Shown in pieces: positions 1 to 11,984 of a stretch of DNA of 64,000 nt. Each line of letters begins with the position of its first letter. The first letter of the stretch is position 1. The notes beneath the pieces are model-generated. The model did not search any database, was not told where the DNA came from, and worked only from the letters and a program-made list of their open reading frames with translations. This DNA is from Vicugna pacos (lineage: Eukaryota > Chordata > Mammalia > Artiodactyla > Camelidae), in assembly GCF_048564905.1 (NCBI RefSeq), contig NC_133001.1:21763743-21827742 (forward strand), in the 5' to 3' direction. The position numbers were made by a program, and so were the translations under genes.

Positions 1-139
1 AGGCTCTTGTCTGTTTGCCAGGAACACAGGTCGAGATTGGCTCTGAAGCTGGGGGCCATTACTTAGGAAGGCAACACATCTCAAATCTTTTCATTGCACC
101 TGCTATCAATAGTAATTGGCTTGGGACAGCTCCTATGTT

Positions 140-149
140 GGGGGGGGGG
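140..149. repeat. G10 homopolymer
   Basis: Ten consecutive G in otherwise unique sequence. The rest of 1-270 shows nothing recognisable. Confidence 0.9.
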
Positions 150-274
150 TGTCTTGGTTAGGAATAGAAAATAAGTCACAACATTTGCATTTTGTCTTCA
201 CAATACTTGACGTTTATCTTAAAATAGCCATAGAAGATGAGGTGGCAAATGCAAACCAGGGAGCACGTAGTTAT

Positions 275-560
275 TAGGCATCTATTTTGTAACCTGTGCC
301 AGACATCTGGGCTCCAAAGACAAATATGGCATAGTCCCTACCCCCAGTGCACTCAGTCTAGTGGGAAAAGCCAATGATTACAATTATCAATTACATGATA
401 AATTTGATGAAGGAATGTGTGAAGTGTTGTGTGAGGACAGGAGAGTGTTTTCATTCTGTCCTCACTGCCGTTAGCCTGGAAGATAGTGAAGGAGGGAGTG
501 CCTCCCTTCCTGAGAAAGTGGAGTAGGGCTTCCAGAAGATACAAAAATGCACCCCATCTT
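275..560 (-). mobile_element. L2 3' region fragment
   Basis: It reads like the reverse of the LINE2 3' end: a TTATTAGGCATCTATTTTG-type start, 'gtgccagacatctgggctcc', then a stretch on a fixed amount of 'gtgggaaaag'. Highly diverged. Confidence 0.45.
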
Positions 561-695
561 ATAGAAATTTCAAGAGATTATAGCTCAGGATCCTGACACT
601 GGGGATCTGCGGAATTCTGCCAGCTCTGTTCTCAAGTTACTCACCTATTTGACTCCTACTTTCCACATCTCTAAAATGAAAAGGTTGGTTTAAAT

Positions 696-910
696 CAGAG
701 GTTGGCAAACTTTTTCTATCTAGGGCCAGATAATAAATGTTTTAGGCTCTGTGGTCTTATAGTCTGTCAGAATGATTCAACTCTGCTTTTGGAGCACAAA
801 AGCAGCCTTAGTACCGCAACAGATGGACCTGACTATTACAATACAACTTTATTTCCACAAACAAGCAGTGGGCTGTATTTGGCCCGTGGGATGTAGTTTG
901 CCAATCCCTG
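696..910 (+). mobile_element. hAT-Charlie type non-autonomous DNA transposon (MITE)
   Basis: The terminal inverted repeats are CAGAGGTTGGCAAAC (696) and GTTTGCCAATCCCTG (ending 910). Flanking 8-mers GTTTAAAT (688-695) and GTCTAAAC (911-918) match at six of eight, as expected for an old hAT target duplication. The interior (GGGCCAGATAATAAATGTTT, TATTTGGCCCGTGGG) matches a common mammalian Charlie-derived family whose exact name I cannot fix. Confidence 0.8.
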
Positions 911-2195
911 GTCTAAACGATCTCCAAGATGCCTTCCAGATTTACCAATCCATTGGTTCCTGAAATAGCAGCTCTCAACTACTTGCTATGCTTCATACTG
1001 GTTTTTGAATTTACGTTTGTTGTGGCTAGTTAGCTCAGTAAGTGTGAACATGAAATTTCAAATGATAAGATTTGGGGTTTGATTGATTATGGGTCAGTTA
1101 CTTTCTCTGATCCATGACCACACACCACAGAATTCAACAAATTCATACTGCTTGGAGCCACATCAAGCGTTGTGATTGGGCTTAGGCTATCCTTTCCTGC
1201 TTCTTGCACGTGCATCCCTAATGATGGTGAAGGAGCATCCTCTTTACATATGGACCAACATCACTGAATTCATTTCAAAAGAGAAACTTATTAAAAAAAA
1301 AAACCTTGTCACTATAATGGCAGGCACTGGGGAATCTGTAGGTAAGCAGAAGTGTCTCATCATCTTACAATAAATCAAATTGATTTTTATGCTACTAAGC
1401 ACAAGAATGCTACAGAAGCATGCTGCTATGCATATAAGCTAAAGCAGAATCAGAAAACTATGGCACGAATGCCAACAATCTTCCCCCTTCTTCCCGTAGT
1501 AGACACTGCTAATCAATCCCAGACCTCTCCCCTCCAGGTCCTGCATGTGTTCTCACAATTCTTCCCAATACATTGAATCAGGAAGCTATACTAAGTTGAC
1601 CGGCTAGGTTAAAGCAGTTGTCACATTGCAACAAAAGTTACTATGCCTTATTTTTCCTTTCACTTTCCATCCCTACCACCAGGTTACTCTTAATTTAAAA
1701 GATATGCATATAATACTGGATGCAGCGGCTGTAAAATTCAACAATACAAAAATGAAGATCATATCAATCTCATATGTAGATAGGAGCATAAATCAGCAAA
1801 AACCTTTTACAGAGAAAAAATTGGCATTGTTAAGGGCCTTAAAATGTACATGCAAGGTGGGCAGTTGGGGCTTCATTATATTATGTTACTTTCTGAAGTC
1901 TTCTGTAATAAAAAGTTTTAAAAGTGTCCAATGAAGATAAAATTATAGTAGCTGATAAGTGACTTAAAAGTAAAGTCTAAAGTGGTAATACAGAACTGAA
2001 ATAACTCAATGGTGCCTTATTGTAGAAAGTTGTCTGCCTATGATTATCTAGCATATAAAATTATAAAACAAATTTCACTATTGAAGCCATTTTATTAATT
2101 TCTTAATATGTATATACTAAGTAATTTATATGTATAAGCTTATAAATGTATGAAATATACAATTTGCAGAACAATGTGTTCTGCAAAAACAAATG
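911..2195. other. No recognised feature
   Basis: AT-rich unique DNA. The open frames here mostly start at non-ATG codons and show no domain. Confidence 0.6.
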
Positions 2196-2199
2196 AAAG

Positions 2200-2830
2200 T
2201 ACTAAAAGTAGTAGCTGCCTCCCAGGAGGGAGAAGAATATTTAAAGGAAAGGAGAGGACGGTGGCTTACTTTTCACTGATTATCCTATTGTTCCTTTTGA
2301 ATTTTTGTACATCTTGCATGTTTGCCTAATTAGATTAATAAAATGTGACTCAGTGATTCTAGTCTGAAAAATTTATCCTAAGGTATCACTGATGATGTAG
2401 GTAAAGATTTTGCCTGAATGATGTTCATTGTATGTAACAGGAAAATAGTTCAAGCAATTTAAATGTCCAATAATTAGGATTTGGTTAAATAAGTTACTGT
2501 ATTTCCATATAAAGGAATAATAGCCATTAAAAACATGAAGATGAATTTTTACTAATTAAGATGCTTGTAATATGGCATTAAGTTTTTAAAAGCAAGTTGC
2601 TAAACAAGATGTATAGTATGACCTCACTTTTATAAGTAAATATATAGAGACAGAAAAGTATTTGAAAGACGTACCAAGTGGTAGCAGTGGTTATCTCCTG
2701 AAATACGGGTTACTTTCTTTCCTTTTTTCTTTGCTTGTTTTCAAATTATTTTCAAAATTCTGTAATGACTATGTATCAATTCTAAATTAGTTAAGATTAT
2801 GAAAGTGTTTGAAAAATGCCTAAGGAACTA
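2200..2830 (+). mobile_element. L1ME-type LINE 3' ends (two adjoining pieces)
   Basis: 2220-2340 has the 3' end 'ACGGTGGCTTACTTTTCACT' followed by 'TTTTTGTACATCTTGCATG'. 2355-2830 has 'AATTTATCCTAAGG', 'TTTAAATGTCCAATAATTAG', 'TAGCCATTAAAAA' and 'GTGGTTATCTCCTG', the ordered landmarks of an old L1ME ORF2 end and 3'UTR. Confidence 0.65.
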
Positions 2831-5800
2831 GAAACAATAATTCTTTTTTTCCCTGTGGCAAAGAACAATCTGAATATAGATCAAAATGTAAAATTTGGCT
2901 TTTGTGATCAAAATCAAAGTTATTAATGAATGCTGAAATTTTATTGGCTTTCTTGCTGGGAAGTGATGACATCCAGAATTAAATACGATATAATATTTAC
3001 CAATGGTATTAAGTCTTTTCAATAGGTTTAGTAACTCCAACATGGTAATTCAAGGAACAATTTTTCCTCATGTGTAAATAAGTTTTATACTACTGAAAAC
3101 TGTTAGGCGAACTTACTTATGGTATGTTATTAACAAAAAGAGAATGGTGGCTGAAATACCTGAACTAACAACGTGGAGACAACAGACAGAGTGGGAGACT
3201 CCTACGGATTAATATGGGTCATGGAGCCATGACTAGATGGTGAAGTGTCTTGTACAGCTTGCTAACGATATGGATGTTTTTCTGTAAAGACACAGACCGA
3301 GTTGTATTTCTGAATGAAAAGTCAAGGTGTCCACAGAGGATAGATTAGAGGGAGTAAATATTAAACAGAGTACACCTAAGGCATTTATAATTTCTTTGAA
3401 GTAATTTCTCCTAACAAGGATAGAAAGGGCGAACATGTAAGCTATTTTAGTTTCATCTTCATTTTTTTTCCCAGCAAAAGATATGTATGATACAGAAATA
3501 TAAAACCCATAGCAATTGCTACATAAACTACTATAAAATATAGATATGCTTAATGTTGTATTTTATTGTTTGACTAAATATTAACTGATAAGAAATTACA
3601 TTAAATTGGAACTTATTTTGTCCTTATCAAATACACTATTAGGCAAACCAGGTAGGGCTTGGATGTTCATTACAAGTCGGCACATGACATTCCAAATTCT
3701 CCTAAATGGAGTTCACTTAATATGTTAGGTTCTATAAACTTGCTTAATCACTTCTCAGAGCTTGATGTTCCTTAGAAAGAGGATTGTTAAATACCTGCAA
3801 AGCAGAGCTACAGTCTGAGAGCTCTCAACTACCCCCAACCCCACCCCTCCACCCTGAGGGCCTCGGAAAGCACCTCCCTGAGGAGGGACGCCGAGAGAAA
3901 GCACTAGAAGTTTTCCCCGTTCTTACCTTATTCCAAGATTTTGGGGAAAATGCTTTAAAAATGGTTTTCTTTCCTGATCTAGTACCAGAAAATAGAAATA
4001 GTCAGATGGTATTAGTTTTCAACAGTTTTTAATTTTGAAAGAAAACATATTTATGTGACTGTCACCTCTGTCACGGTCCCACAAAGCTAGTCCCCAGTTG
4101 CCTGTGGCTGGGAGTCACAGCATGAGATGCAAGCAGTCAGATGTTACCAGGAAAGGCCACTTGGACGCGGGTTCGCACTGCTGTGGCTTTCTGTTCGAGA
4201 ATATAGCTGAGCTCATATGGTTCAAAGGCTTATCTGAAATTTAACTTGGATAAATACAGAAAAGCAGCCTCACTAGAATCATCCAGTAGAGCTGGATCAT
4301 TTAAACTCAAGGTCAGAATAAGTCTTATTGGTGCCTTTATTAAGATCAAGTTTATTTAGGTGATGAGATTTTTTTTCCCTCTTACATACCCTACCTTGCA
4401 CAGAACTTTACTATTAGGAAACCTGAAACACAGTCTAGAGAATTCAGGACCATCTCAGTTCAGGTTGCCATGGCATTTTCTAGCAAACTAAAATAACACT
4501 GAGAATGTAAAAATTATGCACACAATGAATAAGTTATTACCAAAATGTAATTAACATGATGTTTTCCTTTCCTTGTTCTGAGACAATAAAGCTAAATGCT
4601 ATTACAAAGTGGTAGAAACATTTTTTTGAAAGTAAAGACATTTGTGACCGTATTGTTTGCTTCTCAGGTTGCAGCTGAACGCAGATATTTTGGTTCAGTT
4701 CAAGGATATAGAAAACACTACTGATGCTCTGTACTGTGGCGGCACAAACCTGCTGCTTCCATGACATCATGCTCCTTTGTCTCCATGTCGGAGAGGCTGC
4801 CTGGTCTCTGTAATGTTTTCTTTTCCTGCAAGTACTAGGGCTCATAAAAAACAGCTTGACTCCTTACAGCTTTTCCCCTGTATGCTTCCTTTTCTATAAA
4901 AACTTAGTTTTGAAAAAATGGACATTTAATTTTCAACAAAAATTTAATTTCTTCAGATTTTTCTTTTAGTTTCAGAGAATAATAATTTTATAGCCTTAAT
5001 ATAATGCTGGTTTTTGTGAATCTGAAGAGACAAAACCGGACACTTGTGCATGCTGCAAATTCCTATTTTGATTCCAAAAATAACCTTTGTAACTATTTGG
5101 CAATACAGGTCTTCCCCCTGCCCCCTTCGGCTGGGGATGGTGGAGGGGATAGGAAGGTTGTTGAGATATCTGTTCAGAATTTTTCAGACAAAGATTTAGA
5201 AATACTAACTAATGACTTCAATGAGATTTTAAGTTTAAAATCAGTAATTACAAAATCCACATAATTCTATGCCTCCCAAGAGCTGCATACCTTCCTTTGG
5301 ATTTTTTTTCTTTTAGCATAAAAACAGAATGTGCTGTTAAATAATGTGCAAGAAATTTCATTATATCTTCTAAGGGTGCATTTAAATATTGTGTTTAAAT
5401 TACAGATATGAACATAAGACTTGGTAGTTTTCTATTGTATGTCCAAACAGAGGTGTTAAGACATGCTCCCCACAGTTCATCATGTATTCAAAATTGAGTT
5501 TGGACAGACTCTAGTTTTATTAGATTTGGATAGTCACAGTTTTGTCATGTTGCTGCTAGAACAGCAGCACAGAGATAAAAATATCCCAAATAGCCTTGTT
5601 AGAGAAACATCTATCTGCCGCAGCTCTCAACCTGGATCCTTTCTAGGCTTCCTGCTTTCCTAACCTTAATTCTTTATTCTTTTCAGAGGAAAACAAGCTG
5701 ACCTTTGCGAAGCATCTTCTTACAAAAAAGACTCATGACATATGGCGTCTTTATAAAAGATTCCACAGTTGAAATGTAAAATGAGACTTCAGGGAGCCCC

Positions 5801-5860
5801 CACAGAAAACTCTGTTCTAGCACTGAGAATCTCTTGTGAGAAAAGCATTGACTCTTTTCT
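2831..5860. other. 3 kb without recognised genes or repeats
   Basis: No dated repeat recognised. Contains an open minus-strand frame at 4537-4845 (102 codons) with no recognisable domain. It is a candidate for old single-copy non-coding DNA. Confidence 0.5.
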
Positions 5861-5864
5861 TTGA

Positions 5865-6240
5865 TTGATCAATTCATTCATTTTGCATGAACAAATATTC
5901 ATTGGGCACTTGCTATGTGCAAAGAAAGCAATATGAGTGATTCAAGAACGTGGAAAATATAGTGTCCATCTTTGAGGAATTTGCAGAAAAGAAGAGTGTA
6001 AGGTGTATTCAACAACAAGCTGTCAAAACTGGATCGTTTATCTGACTCCTTCATTGTATAGATGAGGGAATTACTGCGCAGAGAAGTGAAATGACCTGTC
6101 CAAACCACACCACTCGTGTAGACATCACTGGGAGAATGGAAAGACCACTGGCTGGGGAGCAAGCCGCTTACTCCCTCACTCACTGATGATCTTGGATAGA
6201 TTCCTTAACCCACTGAGCTAAGCCAGACCTCGAAAGCCTG
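5865..6240 (-). mobile_element. L2 3' end and MIR-like remnant
   Basis: 'ATTCATTCATTTTGCATGAA', 'ATATTCATTGGGCACTTG' and 'CTATGTGC' are the reverse of the L2 3' end. 'GATGAGGGAATTACTGCGCA', 'GAGAAGTGAAATGACCTG' resembles the reversed MIR/L2 core. Confidence 0.55.
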
Positions 6241-6645
6241 ATCTGGGTTGAAAGGCTGGGGAGAAGGGGAACACAGACTTCCCATAGTCAGACACTTCCG
6301 TGTTCCATTTCTTATTGCTTTTTTGGGCCTAGCATGGGCCAGCCTTGGCCTCTCTACCTGCTAAACTTCCATTTCCTTACCTAGGATATTTAATATCCTG
6401 TATGCAAGATGGACTAGGTAAAGTGCCTGGCCCACAGAAGCTGCCTCACAGAGGGCCTTCATAGTTGAGGAACTGACAGTAGGATTCAGGTTTCCTGACT
6501 CTCAGCCTAATGCTCTTAATACTCATGTGGCAGCAGCCACTTAATGGGTCTTCACACTGTGCCAACAGAATGATACATGAAGAGACAAAACTAGGATTAT
6601 TTGCAGAAAGCACTGCATGTCTAGAAATCCTAAGAAGTCTGTTTG
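6241..6645. other. No recognised feature
   Basis: Unique-looking sequence; nothing supportable. Confidence 0.5.
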
Positions 6646-6649
6646 ATAA

Positions 6650-7900
6650 ACTTACAAGATAATAAATTTAAAGTGACCAGGTTTATAATGAAAAGGAAAG
6701 AAATTCCATTCAAAAAAAAAAAAAAGAGGATGGATAGATAAACAGAATTGCCTATGACAGTTATAAAGAAAATTATGAAGACATGAGCCATAATGTAATG
6801 AAAACCATAAAGCTGCACTGGAATATACAACAAAAGATGAACCAGTTGAGATACATACTATGTTATTATACAGGAAAACAAGTTTCACCAAGTAAAATCT
6901 ATTTGTTAAATATTAAAATCCTATACTAACCAAGAAGCCTTGAGTTATGATGCTGATCTAGTTCCCAGAAAATCCTAAAACAAAGTATATTAATTAAAGG
7001 ATTAAGATAAAGAGGTATGGGTGAAATAGACATATTTAATGTATTATATACTATCATAAAATTAGGGAAGATGTTTAATAATTGCCTAATTCTATTTAAT
7101 AATTGCCTAATTGTACTTTAACATTGCCATGATAACTGGCTAACAGTTAAACACAAAACAAAAAGTGATTTGGATCAGCTCTTAACACCGCATTACCAGT
7201 GCAGGCCCCTAGTGGATTAAAGAGTAACTATTTGCTTTAATTCTTAGCAAAGCTATGAGAAAAAAGAATCAAATATTTATGAAATCTTGAGAGGGATAGT
7301 ATGTTTGAAACGCTTAGGGAAGTGATGAAAACCACAGAGGAAAAAATAAATAGCTCAAAAACATCAAAGAAAAAATGGTTGTAACAAAAAATTAACAAAA
7401 TGAAAAGAAGAGAAACATAATTGGGAAACATTTGTATTGATCATGATAGAAAAGAAGTTAGTATATATAATATATAAAGAACTTAATTCAAATCTTCAAA
7501 AGTATTAAAACCTCAAGAAAAATGGTTAAAGGATATAAACATAGAATTCACTTATGAAGAAATACAGGTAGATAATACACATTAATAAGTTCTTTGGAGG
7601 ATATTTCTAATAGCAAAATACTGGGAACAAAATGCCCAATATAAAGTACACTATATCAATTCAATAGACTATTATATAGCCATTAGAATTATAATTATGA
7701 AAACTGGAAAAAATTATTTGATGGTGGAAGGGAGCCAAAAAAAATTCTATTATGCACATCAAAAAAAGCAAAAATGAAAATGCTATTGACAAAGAACAGT
7801 GGAATCATGGATTTTTTTTTTCATAAATAAGATTGGGAAGGAAGCAGGAAAGCACTATACTAGTAGTTGAACAATACTAGTTGTTAAACATTAAAGATTT
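6650..7900 (+). mobile_element. L1ME-type LINE, degenerate ORF2 C-terminal part and 3' region
   Basis: In order: 'AATTGGGAAACATTTGTATT', 'TAATATATAAAGAACTTAAT', 'AAAAATGGTTAAAGGATATA', 'TTATGAAGAAATACAGGTA', then 'AATAGCAAAATACTGGGAAC' and 'TATATAGCCATTAGAATT'. These are the ordered ORF2-end and 3' landmarks of old L1. The left limit is uncertain. Confidence 0.6.
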
Positions 7901-7904
7901 TAAC

Positions 7905-8330
7905 ATCTAGTGTATTTTTCAACATCTGGATGAAGAAAGCAAAGAGTTAGAAGAAACCAGGAATATTAGTGTCAAATGGTTAAGTTATTAGATTTCCTCG
8001 AGTAAGGCTCTTTCACGGCTCCAGAACCTTACAGAGAGCAGTCACATTTCCCAGAGGCACTGGAGAATGCAGGAACACACCTTGAGAGTCAAGTGTGTGA
8101 TTTTTGCCATACCTTTGTCTATGGAGCCTCTTCTGGGCCATTGGTACCATGTTTGTCTTCCTCCTTCCTGATGCTATATTTTTACCATAATACTTGCTTT
8201 AAAAGTTTGCCTGCATCTAGACAAATGTCTACTTTTACATGTGAATTTTTTTTCTAATTCCTAAATATTTTGATTTATTTTTATGATCCTTTATCTCCTT
8301 TCACTGCCTCCCCTATAAAAGGCATAATTT
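7905..8330. other. No recognised feature
   Basis: Unique-looking sequence. Confidence 0.5.
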
Positions 8331-8334
8331 AGAT

Positions 8335-8545
8335 TAGGAGTTAATAACTCAGAATATCTGACACGGATTTGAATCCTGATTCAGTTACGTGACTTTGGGC
8401 AAATTACTTATTTGTAAGCCTCAGATACTTTTATCTATAAGATGGAAATAATAATGCTTCATAGGGTAATACTTCATAAGGTAATTATGAGGTTTAAACT
8501 AAAAGACATAATTCATGTAATATACTTGGTGTTGTACTTACTTGT
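8335..8545 (+). mobile_element. MIR SINE
   Basis: Core landmarks 'GGATTTGAATCCTGATTC', 'GTGACTTTGGGCAAATTACT' and 'AAGATGGAAATAATAATG' in the forward MIR order. Confidence 0.75.
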
Positions 8546-9940
8546 AACACTGTAAACTCCAAAGTAAAGTGACATATAAATAAATATGGTACTTGAAACA
8601 CTATTCAAAATGTTAACTATTAAGTAAAAAAACTCACAACCTTAAAATGGTTCGTTCTTTCCATACATCTGGCAGATCACATTTCCTTGTAAGAGTCATG
8701 GCTTAATTGAAGAGAGGAATTTTCCCTTATTTTTCTATCCTCTGTTTGCCTTTTTAAAGATGCTTTGAATCCTGTATGGATTGGAGTCATGTATAAGTAA
8801 ATAGATATACCAAGTTTCCTTAATCACAGTACCTAACTGAAAATTTTCCTGAAATTGGAGAGAAGACAAAGAGAAAAATGCATGTATTCAATCCTGGCTT
8901 TATGAGTTTAATAGTCCAACCATCTCATTTCACTACTGAAGGCTGTGGAATGGTCAAAATCAAACTACAGAACTATTGGTAAAGTTCTTATTTAAACTAT
9001 TTAAACTTTTGAAATGAAAATGAATCTCAGTTGAAAAGTTCAGGCAGGGAGGAAGGGGCATTTTAAAGGAATTGAAATGTAGGGGCTCAGGTTCAAAGTA
9101 ACTATGATTGGCAGAAAATCAAGGCTTTCCATATTGTGTCAGGGGCTGGAGTGTAGGGTTTTTTGTGTGCTTTTTAACACTCCTTGAAATCGATAAGTGT
9201 CATATGAGCATTACTTGGACTTTATTTGAATTTATTTGAATTTCAACAGCTACCAACAGATGTGCTTAGAATGAATAGGCCCCGATTCCCAAATAGCGCA
9301 GTATTTCATATCTATTTTAGACTCTGAAATGAGAGCCGGCTCCAGGAAGACAGCTCTGAATCTTTCTCCCAGCTGCAGAAATAACTCCTCCTGTTGCCCC
9401 TCTGACCTACACCAAGGGAAGCCTCTTGAAAAGATGTTCTTTTGCCAACAATCATTTTACCATTGCGACCCACAAATGGAAAAATAAACTGTTGGCTCCT
9501 CTTCAGAAAACCTATTCTTACAACGCCAGAAACAGGTAGAGAAAGAAAACCAGAGTTCTTTATATTCCTCTCCCATTTTCCAAAATGATCTTGATATTTT
9601 TGTTACCTCAGTGAGCTTATAAAGTGGGGCTTATCTACTAACAAGTCACAGTTAATATTCTCCAAACTAAGTTCATTCATCCAGTGTTCTAGGACCACCC
9701 TCCTACCCAATTCCTCAGGACTCTGCTCCATTGGTTAATTCCTACTTGCCTAAACCAATGGGCTCTCCCTCCCACTGGTTCCCACCCCTCACTTTAGGAT
9801 GTACAAGCCCCTCCTACTGGAAAGTAAAAACGTCTAACCTGAATTCTCCTTTAGCTATTCCCCTATCTTATTTCTTCCCTTCACACCCAGGCTTCCGGAG
9901 ATGACAAATCCCTATTCAGTTAAATGGAAACTCTGACCTT
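8546..9940. other. Mostly unique DNA with an NF-Y-box inverted repeat
   Basis: No gene. It holds perfect 9-bp arms CCATTGGTT (9728-9736) and AACCAATGG (9753-9761), each carrying a CCAAT box on opposite strands; see findings. Confidence 0.5.
9728..9761. promoter_or_regulatory. Inverted pair of CCAAT boxes
   Basis: Perfect 9-bp inverted arms around a 16-bp loop. Each arm contains ATTGG/CCAAT, the NF-Y core. No transcript start is evident nearby, so function is speculative. Confidence 0.3.
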
Positions 9941-9949
9941 GCTTTCAGA

Positions 9950-10150
9950 CATAATGACTACTGGGTGCCTCTCTGTGCCAGGCTCTCTTATGGGCCTTAA
10001 TATTTTTTTCTTGTTTAAAAAATACATGAATAATGCATGCTCATTCTAACAATGCAGGAACAGATAAGTACAGCATCAACATCGCCCAAGCTGAACATTT
10101 TATTTAATTTTTGCAACCACCACAAGAGGTAAAAATTATTGACCCTATTT
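9950..10150 (-). mobile_element. L2/MIR-like remnant
   Basis: 'CTGGGTGCCTCTCTGTGCCA' and 'TTTATTGATGAGGAAATTGA' are reversed L2/MIR landmarks. Confidence 0.45.
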
Positions 10151-10204
10151 TATTGATGAGGAAATTGAGGCTGAAAGACTCAGAGTGTACCCTGCAGTGT
10201 CTAA

Positions 10205-10400
10205 CAGGAAGAGCTGCAGGGTCTGATTACTTGGGTTCACTTCTTGGCTTTGCCATTTACTCTGTGTCCATAAGCTTATTACTTATTATTTTCTGCACCT
10301 CAGTTTTCCTATCTGCAAAATGGGGCAAATGATAATATCTAGTTCATAGAATACAGTGAGGATGTAATGTAACAAAACAAAAACGTTGTTTCTAAAGAGA
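10205..10400 (+). mobile_element. MIR SINE
   Basis: 'GGGTTCACTTCTTGGCTTTG', 'CATTTACTCTGTG', 'CTCAGTTTTCCTATCTGCAA', 'AATGGGGCAAATGATAATA' are in forward MIR order. Confidence 0.75.
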
Positions 10401-11980
10401 AAAAAAGATCAAAAAGAAGTTATTTAAAAATGACAACTGAGAAGAAAATACTAGAAATTAGAGCAAAACTGTTCACCATTCTGCTACTAGTGTACAGTCT
10501 GAGTTTTTAAAGCTGCTGGAAACTTCTGCCCCAAAACAATGCTCTCAGTGCAATAATGACATCAATTTAGTTTGTTTTTTAAGATCATACTATTTTTTAA
10601 AAGATCCAATAGTATTATTTCAGTTTTTCATGATTAAATTTTATTCATTTACTATAGTATTAATTCCATTACTTAATATTTTTATCTCAGGCTAGAATGA
10701 TTCTCGATGTTTAACATTTAGATATTATAAGCATGTTTTATATCATGTTTTGACCCATATTGTCATTTTTGTAATGGCTCTGTATATCCCTGGGTGATCT
10801 GGTCACCCCTGCCATCTGGCCCTACCTCCCAACTTACACAGACTTTAGCCTCTTAGTTTCATCAGGCACCGTAATATATATTTGCGCTCTGCGAGTGCTA
10901 CAGTAGTAGAAAATGATTAAATCCTAATTATTAACTTCCCCAGGGCAAATCATTACCCACACCCTGGTAACTCAAATATTCTTTCTCTATTTCTCTATAT
11001 TTATATGCTATTTCTAAGAGGTAGTAGAGATGACTGCAGTTGTAACAGCTACTTGGTTAATCACTCAAAGCTGCTTTTTTATCATGTCCTTTGCAAACAG
11101 TTTAATGGACTTTCTATGGGAAACAGAGGAAATTAACGAAGTGTACATCTCCTTCCCTTGTCTGCCAACATTCTTTTGAGTCTTAAGAATGTAACATTTT
11201 ATTGAGGCGCTCAGCTTTCTAAACTGGGTGGCCTAGCTTGAAGAACAGTAATTCTGTATGCTAAGCCACTAAACAAACACACTTGTTTAAAGAATTCAGG
11301 TCAAGGATGAGAGATCCCTTTCAAAACAAGTATGAACCTAACAACATTATTTGAGGAGTCGAAGAAAAATAAGACTATACAATTCACAGGCTCTCTTCAT
11401 TCATCTTATATTGTTTATCTTTTAAAACCTCATGCTGTTTCTGTTTCCCAGAGAATTTAAACAGTTCACAATTCTATAATGTGAAGATTTATGGCTAAAT
11501 TGTACTCTCCCCAAGAAGCCATCTTCTTTCTTTACTCATATTTCTTCTTTTATCTTTGTCTTTCTCTCACTCTCCCTTCTGCCTTTCTGCCTCTGGTTGA
11601 TTAGATATTTCTGAGATTTTGTATTAGCTCTCCTCATTCCCCTTAAAAATTTTTCTTTTGTAGCCAAAATGTTTCAAGCCCCAAGTTAAAATCATTTTTG
11701 CTCTTTTCAGTAGTTTCAGTCCACACTCTAGGACACAAGCAGAATGAAAGATCCCAAAAGAGAATAACATTTGACGCTTAACTCAAAGAATATGATCACT
11801 ACTCACTTTCCAATTCTAAAAAACATGCATTTCTTATTTGTGATCAACTAATATATGTGTATCCTTCTTCTGAACACTTTTAAGAAAAAAGTAATGCAGG
11901 CTCTGTGATATTAAGTAATATGAAATTCTAAAGGTGCCTCCCTTCCCACTCATTTAGCCAGAGGTGGCGTTGTTACGCAA
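10401..11980. other. No recognised feature
   Basis: AT-rich unique DNA. I see no exon or dated repeat. Confidence 0.5.
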
Positions 11981-11984
11981 TGAA

